Source: CAJFUR01 sp904420575
GTDB taxonomy: Bacteria > Actinomycetota > Coriobacteriia > Coriobacteriales > Eggerthellaceae
Direction: 5' to 3'
DNA length: 64,000 nt
NCBI GenBank assembly: GCA_965119745.1
Contig: OZ221973.1
Coordinates: 620,001 to 684,000, forward strand
Part shown: in pieces, positions 1 through 7,948 of the stretch
Numbering within the stretch: position 1 is the first letter of the stretch
Layout: each line of letters opens with the position of its first letter
Position numbers and translations under genes: made by a program
The notes under the pieces: generated by a model
What the model saw: the letters and a program-made list of their open reading frames with translations, nothing else
What the model was told of the DNA's origin: nothing
The model's database searches: none

Positions 1-310
1 CGCCTTTCTGCAGGCATATGGTCTTGGCACCGCTCTGGACGGCCTTCAGCGCCGAGCACACGCCGCCGATGCCGGCTCCCACCACAACCACGTCCGCTTC
101 GACGGTTTCCACGATGTCGGTAATGGGCTCGGGCTTGTCTTTCCAGCTCGCGGCAGCAGGCTGCGATGCGGGCTCCTGCGAAGTCTTGGCATTGTCAGAG
201 GCGCCCTCTTTCGGCGCCGAATCCTGCGGCGCGCAGCCAGCCATGGTTCCCAGCGCCGCGGCCCCGGCCACTGCAGCCCCTGCGAGGAACTGCCTGCGAT
301 TCATTTCCAT
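1..310 (-). CDS. Tat-exported FAD-dependent reductase, N-terminal part
   Basis: Partial gene running off the left edge; about 103 residues are visible. The N-terminus is a twin-arginine signal (NRRQFLAGAAVAGAAALG) followed by a lipobox-like MAGC, then a polar linker, then a dinucleotide-binding strand-loop-helix (VVVVGAGIGGVCSA) typical of the FAD_binding_2/fumarate-reductase flavoprotein family. Such proteins usually reduce a double bond in a small organic substrate outside the membrane; the substrate cannot be read from this fragment. The start at 310 has a GGAG-type ribosome site a few bases upstream; an in-frame ATG two codons later is possible. It faces the same way as the LuxR regulator next to it, a common pairing in Eggerthellaceae. 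No CxxCH heme motif lies in the visible part. Confidence 0.85.
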   Translation of the reverse strand, partial: MEMNRRQFLAGAAVAGAAALGTMAGCAPQDSAPKEGASDNAKTSQEPASQPAAASWKDKPEPITDIVETVEADVVVVGAGIGGVCSALKAVQSGAKTICLQKG

Positions 311-566
311 GTCGATCTCCTTTCGAAACATCCTCCCTTGTTAGGCACAGAAAGCGGAGGCCATGCTTTTGAGGTTCCAAAGCGTTCCCCGCCCCGCGCC
401 TTCGCCAAGGATGCAGCAAAAGAAGTCCCGCCGCTTCGCATCAGGTGGATGAAAATGGTCGCATGAAAAAGACGATGGCTTGTGAACTGGCGTTTCGGAG
501 GGTTGAGCGCGACTGACGGGCACGTCAGACGCAGCCCGCCGGACACTTTTCCGCTCAACAAGCCAG

Positions 567-2006
567 CTAATGCCTTTCGTGCTGCTCGTCCAGCAGGTCG
601 ACAAAGCTTTGCCGATTGTGCACGCCCAGCTTGCGGTACAGAACGCGCGCATGGGTGCGCACGGTGTTGATGGACACGTTCAGCTTCTTTGCGGTCGCAT
701 CCAAGCTGTAACCCCGCGCCAGCCACGAGGCGACTTCCTTTTCGCGAGGCGTCAATCCGAAGCGGTCCGCAAGCACGTCCAAGTTCTGAGACGGGTCCGG
801 CAACGCATCGGCCCCTTCGCTTTCGCGCACGCTTTGCCCCAGCAGCAGACGGTTGAGCGTCAGGCACATGGCCAGCACCGACACCAGCATGGCGACGGTG
901 CCTATCTGGGCCGTCCCCTCAACGACGTCGACTCCCGTAAACACGTCGAGGACAGGCAGGGCCACGTAACGCACCAACATGGACAGGCCCTCGGGCAAAA
1001 GCAGGCACAGGCTGACCAGGAACACCGGCGTGGAGCGGTACGTGCGCGCCAAAATCAACGCGGACACGAACATAAGGACGGTGAAGTACACGCGCGACAC
1101 CGTCATGGCGTCCGAACCGAAGGGCGCGAAACCTGCCGGCAGGAAAGCCACGGCGACCAAACCTACGAAGAAGCAGATCATCGACAACGTCCAAAGCCAG
1201 TACAGCACCTTGCTCGTCGACTTCGCTTCGGCAAGAACCGCTACGACGGTCATCGAAACCAGCACGTTCACCACGCTCATATAGAAAACGGAATCGGAGG
1301 CAACAGCCGACGCATACCAGGGGTTCGTCGCGCCCCTGACCAAATTGCCCACCATGCAGAAGACTGCAAGCAATATCACGAACCCGACGGGAAGCCTCAC
1401 CGCCGCATCGGCCTTTTCGGCCTCATGCCACGACACGCCTTCGGCCACCGTTCCGCTTCTTTTCTGCGCGAGGAAAAGGCACGCCCCGGAAACCAGGGGA
1501 AGGGCGGCCGAAAACACCGCCCTCCCCAACGCAGGCAGCAGGTACGCCAAGTTCGAGAAGAAGCAGAGCGCAAAGCCAAGAAAGCAGCAGAGAGAGGCCT
1601 GGCGCAAGCTCATGCGGAAAAGCACGCACCCATAGGCCAGAACGGAACCTGCGAAGAACACCGCGCACAAGCACGATCCAACGCAGAACACAACCAGGCC
1701 GGCCACACCTTCCAGAGGAAGCCACAGAAGCACCAGGCCAATAGTCCCTATGGCTGCAAGCGCCAGAGACGTGACGGGTTTCGCCAGGATCTGCGAAGCC
1801 TTCCGGTGAAGCGCCGAAGCGAGCACGACCATCATGAGAAGGGCGACCACGAAGCTGGTGAACAGGTACTGCACGTCATCGTTCGAGCAGGCGGCATATC
1901 CCTGGACGAACGTCATGAAGCTGAGACGGAAATACGGCCACAGGACGGAAAGGCCCACGGAAAGCAAGGCGATCTGAACGTAGTCGACCTTTTCCTTCTC
2001 CCTCAT
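567..2006 (-). CDS. Membrane-anchored LuxR-family transcriptional regulator
   Basis: A 479-residue protein with an N-terminal half to two thirds made of many hydrophobic segments (probably 10-12 membrane helices) and a C-terminal LuxR/GerE helix-turn-helix over the last 62 residues (LTPREKEVASWLARGYS, then INTVRTHARVLYRKLGVHN). This architecture is expanded in Eggerthellaceae, where genes often sit beside Tat reductases; here the FAD reductase at the left edge is the likely target. The ATG at 2006 is chosen because GGAGG stands about 10 bases upstream and a hydrophobic segment follows within ten codons; the open frame extends further upstream but that part is Arg/Gly-rich and not protein-like. 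Ligand unknown. Confidence 0.9.
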   Translation of the reverse strand: MREKEKVDYVQIALLSVGLSVLWPYFRLSFMTFVQGYAACSNDDVQYLFTSFVVALLMMVVLASALHRKASQILAKPVTSLALAAIGTIGLVLLWLPLEGVAGLVVFCVGSCLCAVFFAGSVLAYGCVLFRMSLRQASLCCFLGFALCFFSNLAYLLPALGRAVFSAALPLVSGACLFLAQKRSGTVAEGVSWHEAEKADAAVRLPVGFVILLAVFCMVGNLVRGATNPWYASAVASDSVFYMSVVNVLVSMTVVAVLAEAKSTSKVLYWLWTLSMICFFVGLVAVAFLPAGFAPFGSDAMTVSRVYFTVLMFVSALILARTYRSTPVFLVSLCLLLPEGLSMLVRYVALPVLDVFTGVDVVEGTAQIGTVAMLVSVLAMCLTLNRLLLGQSVRESEGADALPDPSQNLDVLADRFGLTPREKEVASWLARGYSLDATAKKLNVSINTVRTHARVLYRKLGVHNRQSFVDLLDEQHERH

Positions 2007-2417
2007 GCCTTGCCCTCCTCCCCTGGCAAACATTCCCCACGAAACCATGCTGCGAACCGGACGGCGGGCGACACCGGACAGCAAGCCCCCCTTCTTGCCA
2101 AGCATGCCCTTCCGCGCTTTGCGGTTTGAGTTCGGACCTTGGCCGCTTGCGCATGGTCTTCCTTCTTCAATTCTATACGATTCCAGAGGTACACGCAGAA
2201 CCATTCTGGCCGAGGCGCCCTATCCGAACCGAATTGTGCCGCGTTGGCTGCGCCTGATGCAACCGTCTTGTCATCGCCCTTCTTTCCCGCACGGGCAAGA
2301 TGCATGCATGGGCGTGCGCGTTCCCTTTCGCTGATCCTCGGCGGATGCGCAGACCGCTTTCTGTCCGGTTGCCGCCCCTTCGCGGCGCTTGGCTTTCACT
2401 TATTGGCAAAAAAGTTC
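2007..2417. other. Gene-free stretch upstream of LuxR gene
   Basis: About 400 bases without a convincing gene. It should hold the promoter of the minus-strand LuxR gene; a TATAGAAT-like -10 lies near 2173-2180 on the minus strand but no good -35 is visible. Base composition becomes AT-rich only at its right end, where the strong plus-strand promoter begins. Confidence 0.4.
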
Positions 2418-2446
2418 TTGTCAAGTAATAGATATGGTCTTATAAT
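2418..2446 (+). promoter_or_regulatory. Strong sigma70-type promoter
   Basis: TTGTCA at 2418-2423 and a perfect TATAAT at 2441-2446, separated by exactly 17 bases in an AT-rich patch. It is the best promoter-like sequence in the window. No open frame starts downstream; the predicted transcript runs straight into a 16-bp hairpin. Confidence 0.65.
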
Positions 2447-2452
2447 TGCCAC

Positions 2453-2520
2453 AGTCTGAAACACAGCAGATAAGCCATCCGCCACAACCCCCTAGTGCGG
2501 ATGGCTTATCTGTTTCTTGC
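2453..2520 (+). ncRNA. Candidate small RNA ending in a 16-bp hairpin
   Basis: Starting about seven bases after a consensus TATAAT, the predicted transcript has a short single-stranded 5' end and then a perfect 16-bp inverted repeat (2467-2482 with 2497-2512) closing a 14-base loop rich in C (2483-2496), followed by TGTTTCTTG. The hairpin could be an intrinsic terminator, giving an RNA of about 60-65 nt, although the T tract is interrupted. No ribosome site or open frame of note lies inside. No known RNA family is recognised. It might instead be the 5' leader of a longer transcript reaching the symporter at 3153, but that gene has its own promoter near 2800. Confidence 0.45.
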
Positions 2521-2789
2521 CCCCATGCGCCGAGTGCGCTCTGCTCAGGATCAAAAACCGTGGCTCGCCGAAGCAGCAAGGATCAATCGCGATCGAGGTT
2601 GGCCGGGCTGTGGAGCCAACCGCCCGCGCAGCCTTCAGCCTCGCAAAGAGCATGCCCGTCGCGCCTCGTGGATGGCAAGGCTGGCCGTGGCTTACTGGAA
2701 ACAGCAGGAGCCGAAGCTCCGGGCACATCCCCTGACCGCCCTCGTCTGCCGCAGAAAGCGGCCCACTATTCGCGCCGACAAAAACAGGC

Positions 2790-2818
2790 TACACAAACAG
2801 AGGACTACTTGCTACAAT
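2790..2818 (+). promoter_or_regulatory. Extended -10 promoter of riboswitch-symporter transcript
   Basis: TGCTACAAT gives an extended -10 (TACAAT at 2813-2818) with TACACA at 2790-2795, 17 bases upstream, matching four of six -35 positions. Transcription from about 2826 would give a leader of some 330 nt that contains the whole glycine aptamer. Confidence 0.45.
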
Positions 2819-2888
2819 GTGCAGGCAAATTTAGAGCGTTTCCCGTTGAAACATCCTGAATCAAGGCGATCTCGCAGGTTGGCATGAA

Positions 2889-3029
2889 ACAGGGTGTGGA
2901 AGGGATCTCTGGAGAATCCCCCCAGTGGGGTGCCGAAGGGGCAAGGCGACGCCGCAGCCGTGGACATCCACCTGCCGGCGCAAGTCAAACGACATCGCCG
3001 AAACTCTCAGGCCAAAGGACAGAGAAACG
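2889..3029 (+). promoter_or_regulatory. Glycine riboswitch (single aptamer)
   Basis: The two hallmark blocks of the glycine (gcvT-type) aptamer are present in order: TCTGGAGAAT near 2909, GTGCCGAAGGGGCAAGG around 2929-2946, and AAACTCTCAGG followed by AAAGGACAGAG at 3001-3024. The arm between them is longer than usual (about 55 nt). Only one aptamer is clear; a second full core is not visible on either side. It lies about 125 bases upstream of a Na+:alanine/glycine symporter, a classical target of this riboswitch. Whether glycine turns the gene on or off cannot be decided: no clear terminator stem follows the aptamer. Confidence 0.9.
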
Positions 3030-3152
3030 CAGCGCGCTTGCCCGTGCACGCCTTTCTTTTCTCCTCCTTTGCCATGCTTCAGAGCGCCCGGACGCCGTGC
3101 GGGATCCGAAGGTGCTGCCAAGCAACAGGCGGCTCGCAAAAAGGAGGAAAGG

Positions 3153-4679
3153 TTGGAAGCACTGTTCGACGCGATCAACGATGCGCTTGCTGCCATCGAT
3201 GACTTCATCTGGGGTCCGCCCCTCATGGCGCTCATCCTGTTCGGCGGCATCCTGCTCACCCTGCGCCTGCGCGGGCTGCAGTTCATCCGGCTACCGCGCG
3301 CGTTGCGCTACATGGTGAAGAACGAGAAGGACGGATCGGGCGAGGTCACCAGCTTCGGCGCGCTGTGCACCGCGCTTTCGGCCACCATCGGCACCGGCAA
3401 CATCGTGGGCGTGGCCACGGCCATCGTCGCAGGCGGCCCGGGCGCCATGTTCTGGATGTGGCTGGCAGCGCTGTTCGGCATGGCCACCAAGTACTCCGAG
3501 GGCCTGCTGGCCGTGAAGTACCGCAGCATCGACAAGAAGACCGGCCACGTGCTGGGCGGCCCGTTCTACTACATCGAGCGCGGCATGGGCAAGAACTGGC
3601 GTTGGCTGGCGAAGGTATTCGCCTTCTTCGGCATGTGCGTGGGCCTGTTCGGCATCGGAACGTTCACGCAGGTGAACTCCATCTCGAGCGCCATCACGGG
3701 CTTCTTCGACCCGAACAAGGCCGTCACGGTGAGCATTCTGGGCATGGACTACTCCATCGCCACCATCGTGGGCAGCCTGCTTTTGGCCATCCTGGTGGGC
3801 CTGGTGGTCATCGGTGGGCTGAAGCGCATTGCGAAGGTGTCCGAGCGCGTCATCCCCGTCATGGTGGTGGTGTACGTGGGCATCTCCCTCGTGCTCATCA
3901 TCTGCAACATCGACAAGCTGCCGGGCGCGTTCGTGACCATCGTGCAGAGCGCATTCGGCTTCCAGGCGGCGGCGGGCGGCATACTGGGCGCCATCATCAT
4001 CGCCATGCAGAACGGCATTGCGCGCGGCATCTTCTCCAACGAGGCCGGCCTGGGCTCCGCGCCCATCGCCGCCGCGGCTGCACAGACCAAGGAGCCGGTG
4101 CGCCAAGGCCTCGTGTCCATGACCGGCACGTTTTTGGACACCATCATCGTGTGCTCCATGACCGGCCTTGCGCTGGTCATGACCGGCGCCTACCAGATCC
4201 CGGGCCTGGAAGGCGCCGCCGTCACCACGGCGGCGTTCCAGAGCGGCCTGCCGTTCATCCCCGGCGAAGCGGTATCGTTCGTGCTCATGCTGTGCTTGGC
4301 GCTGTTCGGCTTCACTACCATCCTGGGTTGGGACTACTATGGCGAGCGCTGCCTGGAATACTTCAGCAACGACAGCATGAAGGCCGTCAAGGTGTACCGC
4401 TGGCTCTACATTGCCGCCGTGTTCATCGGCCCGTACATGACCGTGGCCGCCGTGTGGACCATCGCTGACATCTTCAACGCCTGCATGGCCATCCCCAACA
4501 TCATCGCACTCGTCGCGCTTTCGGGCATCGTAGTGAAGGAGACCCGCAGCTTCTTTACGCGCTTGGATGCCGCCGGCGGCGACGAAGACGCCATGGAGAA
4601 GCGTCCGTCCGACCTCGAGGACTGGAAGATTCCGCCCCTCGACCCGCTGGACGAGCCGGACACGGTTCCGGTGCGCTAA
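3153..4679 (+). CDS. Sodium:alanine/glycine symporter (AGCS family)
   Basis: A 508-residue polytopic membrane protein of the alanine/glycine:cation symporter family, importing glycine or alanine with sodium. The conserved blocks are visible: SATIGTGNIVGVATAIVAGG near residue 70, GPFYYIERGMG, and NEAGLGSAPIAAAAAQT in the middle. About ten hydrophobic segments fill the chain; the acidic C-terminal tail is soluble. The TTG at 3153 is taken as start because AAGGAGG lies five bases upstream; the frame is open further upstream but overlaps the glycine riboswitch, so an earlier start is excluded. Regulation by the riboswitch implies that glycine is the physiological substrate or signal. Probably monocistronic: the next gene is convergent. 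Confidence 0.93.
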   Translation: MEALFDAINDALAAIDDFIWGPPLMALILFGGILLTLRLRGLQFIRLPRALRYMVKNEKDGSGEVTSFGALCTALSATIGTGNIVGVATAIVAGGPGAMFWMWLAALFGMATKYSEGLLAVKYRSIDKKTGHVLGGPFYYIERGMGKNWRWLAKVFAFFGMCVGLFGIGTFTQVNSISSAITGFFDPNKAVTVSILGMDYSIATIVGSLLLAILVGLVVIGGLKRIAKVSERVIPVMVVVYVGISLVLIICNIDKLPGAFVTIVQSAFGFQAAAGGILGAIIIAMQNGIARGIFSNEAGLGSAPIAAAAAQTKEPVRQGLVSMTGTFLDTIIVCSMTGLALVMTGAYQIPGLEGAAVTTAAFQSGLPFIPGEAVSFVLMLCLALFGFTTILGWDYYGERCLEYFSNDSMKAVKVYRWLYIAAVFIGPYMTVAAVWTIADIFNACMAIPNIIALVALSGIVVKETRSFFTRLDAAGGDEDAMEKRPSDLEDWKIPPLDPLDEPDTVPVR

Positions 4680-4690
4680 ACGTCGTCTGG

Positions 4691-4717
4691 GGCAGGTCGC
4701 GCACGTCGTGACCTGCC
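4691..4717 (+). terminator. Hairpin after symporter gene
   Basis: GGCAGGTC pairs with GACCTGCC around an 11-base loop, 11 bases after the stop codon. No T tract follows, so termination is plausible but not assured. Confidence 0.4.
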
Positions 4718-4876
4718 TGGGGGAGGGCGGGTTCGCCGCGCGCCGGATGCGGCCTGCTTGGGTCCAGGCCGCAGTTCTGCTCGGGCGCCAGCCGCAACCT
4801 GCAGCCACAACCTGCCTGGGCGGCGACCGGACTCGCCCGGCCGGTGGCTGCAACCGCTGTCGCCGGCCGCCCCCGC

Positions 4877-5350
4877 CTACGACAGCGCGGCGTTCAGTTT
4901 CAGAACGAGTGCGGCCAGCTGGTCCTTTTCGTTTTGCGTGAGGCACGACAGCGTGTCTTCGGCGAACCGTCGCTGCTGATCGCGCACAGCCTGGGCGTTT
5001 GCGCGGCCCTCGTCGGTGAGCTCGATGAGGTGCGCACGGCGGTCCCCTTCATGGGGAACCCGGCGCACGAACCCCGCGTCTTCCAACTGGGATATCAGCG
5101 GTCCTACCGACTGAGGCCGGATGCCCATGGCCTGCGCGATCTCCACCTGCGACATGAGACGCGGCGCGAACCCTTCCTCCATGGCGACCTCGTGGCCCGC
5201 CAGGATAGCCAACGCGCCGGGCAGCCCCCACGCCCCGCCCGCATTGCGCGCATTGCGGCCAATGACGGCGTTCAGATGCGCCATCTCGCGCATGAGGCTG
5301 TCGTCGCTCAGCAAGGGAGTGCCCTTCCCTGCCTTTTTGCCATCCTGCAT
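4877..5350 (-). CDS. MarR-family transcriptional regulator
   Basis: A 157-residue winged-helix protein. The recognition region reads MSQVEIAQAMGIRPQSVGPL and the wing carries the usual EGDRRAHLIELTDEG, with helical N- and C-terminal dimerisation segments. It follows the MATE transporter by 47 bases on the same strand, so the two probably form an operon in which the regulator responds to a compound exported by the pump. A perfect palindrome upstream of the transporter is the likely operator. Start at 5350 (sequence MQDGKKAGKG) is preceded by a weak GAGGGG ribosome site; the transporter also begins MQD, which may hint at a copied start region. Confidence 0.9.
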   Translation of the reverse strand: MQDGKKAGKGTPLLSDDSLMREMAHLNAVIGRNARNAGGAWGLPGALAILAGHEVAMEEGFAPRLMSQVEIAQAMGIRPQSVGPLISQLEDAGFVRRVPHEGDRRAHLIELTDEGRANAQAVRDQQRRFAEDTLSCLTQNEKDQLAALVLKLNAALS

Positions 5351-5397
5351 GTGCGCCCCTCTTCTCGATCCTTCGCCGCCGGAGTCGACCCGCGCGG

Positions 5398-7023
5398 CTA
5401 TGCCGTGGGAACGGCAGCAGTCTCTCCGTCCGCTGATGCCGCAGCCTGCGCCTGGCTGCTCTCGGCCACTCGCATCCGGCGCAGCTTGCGCACCTCGCGC
5501 GCGACGAACACGGCCGTGACCACGATGGACAGCAGGTCGGAAACAGGCACGCAGACGGCAATCATCACCAGGCTGGAGATGCCGAACACCCCCGCGATGG
5601 GCGGCAGCAGCAGATACAGCGGAATGAGGAAGATGATCTGCCGCGTGAGTTCCAAGATGGCTGCTTTGAGCGGCTGACCGCTGGACTGGAAGTAGCTGGA
5701 TCCCACGATCTGAAAGCCCACAAGTGGGAACATGATGGTGTAGATCTTGAGTGCCGTGATGGCAAAGCCTTCCAACTCGCCCACCACCCCGAACAGCCCT
5801 ACGATCTGCGACGGGATCACGTGCGACAGTACCCAGAAGAACGTCCCGATGCCCACGCCCCAAATGCAGGCCCATTTGAGCGTCTTGAGCACGCGCGACC
5901 AGTTGCGCGCGCCGTAGTTGTATCCGATGAGCGGCTGCGCGCCCATGATGAGGCCGATGAGGGGCATGATGGCGAACCCGGCCGCCTTCTGCGCCACGCC
6001 GATGGCGGCCAGCGCACCGCTGGCGCCCATGGGGTCCTGCGCGCCGTAGACCGCTAGCAGCTGGTTGAGCACCACCGACACCGCCGTGGCGGCTATCTGC
6101 ATCACGAAGGACGCCACGCCCAGGCTCAGGATCTTGCCCATGAGCGGGAAGTCCGGCTTGAAGCAAGTGAGCCGCAGGTTGAAGGCAGCCTTCCTGCTGA
6201 ACACGAAGTACCCCAGCACCGGAACCATGCCGCACGCCTGGCCCATGATGGTGGCGAAAGCACTGCCTTCGATGCCCCATCCGAACACCATGACGAAGAG
6301 GAAATTGAACACGATGCACATGACGGTGCCGAACACCATGGTATACAGGGCCAGCTGCGGCTTGCCCGCCGTACGAAGAAAGTTGTTGAGGCCCATGCCC
6401 ACCGACTGGAACACGAAGCCGAAGCAGATGATCTGCACGAACGCCTTGGTGGGGGCGTAGAGGTCGGGTGTCGTGCCGACGAGTGCCAACACCGGGTCGA
6501 TGAGCAGCGTGCCCGCGATCACCACCAAAACCGCAATGACCACCAGCAACACGAACGAGTTGCCCAGCGTGCGCTCCACCCGCGCGCGCTTGCCTTCGCC
6601 CAGCTGGATGGCCGCCAGCGCATTGCCGCCTTGGCCGGCCAGCATTGAGAAACCCATGAGGATGGTCATGACGGGGAACGCCAGCGTGGTGACGGCAACG
6701 CCCACCTCGCCCACCGCATGGCCCAGAAAAGCCGTGTCGACGACGTTGTACAGCGAGTTGAACACCATGCTGATGATGGCGGGGATGGAGAACTCGAGCA
6801 GCAGCTTGCCGATCCGTTCGGTGCCCATGCGGTCGGTGTTGGCCTTGGCCGGGCCCGAACTGGGGGCCGGAGCCGAGTCTGGAGTCGGAGCCGAGTCTGG
6901 GGCAGGAGCCGACTCTGGAGTCGGAGCCGAGGCTGTGGCCGGAGTAGGAGCCGAGGCTGCGGCCGGGGTCGAAGCCGCTTCGTCGTGTCGTTTGCCGTTC
7001 TTTTGTGCTGCCGCGTCTTGCAT
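5398..7023 (-). CDS. MATE-family multidrug efflux transporter
   Basis: A 541-residue protein. Residues from about 65 on show twelve hydrophobic segments in two homologous halves (MatE domains), with typical features such as NSLYNVVDTAFLGHAVG in the first helix hairpin and GYNYGARNWSRV near the middle. It should export cationic or other small toxic compounds against a Na+ or H+ gradient. The first ~60 residues are unusual: a low-complexity Ala/Pro/Ser/Thr stretch encoded by five 18-bp repeats, probably cytoplasmic and disordered. Start at 7023 has AAGGA upstream. Transcription likely begins at a TATACT overlapping the MarR-type palindrome, so the downstream MarR gene probably represses its own operon. 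Confidence 0.93.
   Translation of the reverse strand: MQDAAAQKNGKRHDEAASTPAAASAPTPATASAPTPESAPAPDSAPTPDSAPAPSSGPAKANTDRMGTERIGKLLLEFSIPAIISMVFNSLYNVVDTAFLGHAVGEVGVAVTTLAFPVMTILMGFSMLAGQGGNALAAIQLGEGKRARVERTLGNSFVLLVVIAVLVVIAGTLLIDPVLALVGTTPDLYAPTKAFVQIICFGFVFQSVGMGLNNFLRTAGKPQLALYTMVFGTVMCIVFNFLFVMVFGWGIEGSAFATIMGQACGMVPVLGYFVFSRKAAFNLRLTCFKPDFPLMGKILSLGVASFVMQIAATAVSVVLNQLLAVYGAQDPMGASGALAAIGVAQKAAGFAIMPLIGLIMGAQPLIGYNYGARNWSRVLKTLKWACIWGVGIGTFFWVLSHVIPSQIVGLFGVVGELEGFAITALKIYTIMFPLVGFQIVGSSYFQSSGQPLKAAILELTRQIIFLIPLYLLLPPIAGVFGISSLVMIAVCVPVSDLLSIVVTAVFVAREVRKLRRMRVAESSQAQAAASADGETAAVPTA
6870..6965. repeat. 18-bp tandem repeat in MATE gene
   Basis: Five imperfect copies of an 18-bp unit (GAGCCGAGTCTGGAGTCG and variants) at 6870, 6888, 6906, 6924 and 6948, with six extra bases (GAGTAG) before the last. 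Each unit adds six residues of an Ala/Pro/Ser/Thr/Asp-rich linker, so copy-number change keeps the frame. Confidence 0.85.
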
Positions 7024-7050
7024 GTGCCGGTATCCTTTTCTTTTGCGAGG

Positions 7051-7068
7051 TACTAAGTTTGCTTAGTA
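7051..7068. promoter_or_regulatory. MarR-type palindromic operator
   Basis: A perfect inverted repeat, TACTAAG-TTTG-CTTAGTA, with 7-bp arms. It lies 28 bases upstream of the MATE start and overlaps a minus-strand TATACT (7066-7071), the probable -10. Position and form fit a dimeric MarR repressor site; the MarR gene is second in the operon. The divergent kinase gene at 7194 could also be affected. Confidence 0.6.
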
Positions 7069-7193
7069 TATGGCGTACGCGTCCAAGGATATGCTGATAG
7101 TAAGGAAACTTATTTTTTCTCCACAACGAGCCATTACAATAGCGAACGAAAAACCCACCGGGGACATCGAAACAGCAAGGAGCAACAGATACC

Positions 7194-7871
7194 ATGCAGC
7201 ATCCGACCGAAGCACAGCATAAGCAGGACGCGACAACCGCAAACGCCACCCGGGAACCGAGCGGCTCGAACAACGTGGTCATCTCGCTCAGCCGCGAATA
7301 TGGCAGCGGCGGCCGCGAGATCGGCGAGAAGCTGAGCGCGCGGCTCGGCTATTCCTACTACGACAAAGTGCTGCTCAAGCGCCTAGCAGAGCGGAGCGGC
7401 CTTGCGGACGAAGTGATCGAGTCGTTCGACGAGAAGCCCTTCAGCCGGCTACTGCTCAATCCCAATCGGTTCCTGTCCGGGTCGGACGGCTACCCGCTGG
7501 CCCAGCAGATCCACACCGCCGAAATCGACCTCGTCCGTTCCCTGACCACGGAAGGCCCGTGCGTCATCGTGGGACGTTGCGTGGATTCCATCCTGGCCGA
7601 ACATCCTGGCCTGGTGCGACTGTTCGTGAGCGCGCCCATGGAGGACCGCGTGGCACGCGTCATGCGCCGCAACGGGCTGGATGAAGAGCAGGCTCGCGCG
7701 CGCATCGCGCGCACGGACAAGGAACGCGCAAGCTATTACCGCTATTTCACGGACCAGAAGTGGGGGCTCGCCAGCAACTACGACCTGTGCATCAACAGCG
7801 CGATGGCCAGCATCGACGGCACAGTGGACGTGATCGCTCGGTTCCTGGAGAGTCGTCAAGCTTCGCAGTAG
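7194..7871 (+). CDS. Cytidylate kinase-like protein
   Basis: A 225-residue P-loop-superfamily protein of the cytidylate-kinase-like group (Cytidylate_kin2). The N-terminal block VVISLSREYGSGGREIGEKL holds the modified phosphate-binding loop SREYGSGG; a central block (ETEGPCVIVGRCVDSILAE-like: GPCVIVGRC) and the lid-type RMRNGLDEEQARARI helix follow. True Cmk has GxxGxGKS; this family has GSGGREIG, so its substrate may not be CMP. Many gut anaerobes carry several copies with unknown roles. AAGGAG lies about 11 bases before the ATG. It is divergent from the MATE gene and convergent with the shikimate-kinase-like gene. Confidence 0.85.
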   Translation: MQHPTEAQHKQDATTANATREPSGSNNVVISLSREYGSGGREIGEKLSARLGYSYYDKVLLKRLAERSGLADEVIESFDEKPFSRLLLNPNRFLSGSDGYPLAQQIHTAEIDLVRSLTTEGPCVIVGRCVDSILAEHPGLVRLFVSAPMEDRVARVMRRNGLDEEQARARIARTDKERASYYRYFTDQKWGLASNYDLCINSAMASIDGTVDVIARFLESRQASQ

Positions 7872-7948
7872 CCGCTAGCGCGGGGCGAAAGCGCCTCACC
7901 CGATCATCTTGAGCGCGCGAAGCGGGCCGAAGGGACCTGCGGGAACCG

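Noticed and set aside
502..559. GTTGAGCG/CGCTCAAC inverted repeat after the first LuxR gene
   Set aside because: Arms are far apart with only 8 bp and no T tract; too weak to call a terminator.
2446..2887. Short plus-strand frames between the LuxR gene and the riboswitch
   Set aside because: No ribosome site, no recognisable sequence, and they run through the hairpin of the candidate small RNA.
3291..4946. Long minus-strand open frame opposite the symporter
   Set aside because: His/Asp/Arg-rich shadow with no motif; the plus-strand symporter has clear family blocks, a ribosome site and a riboswitch.
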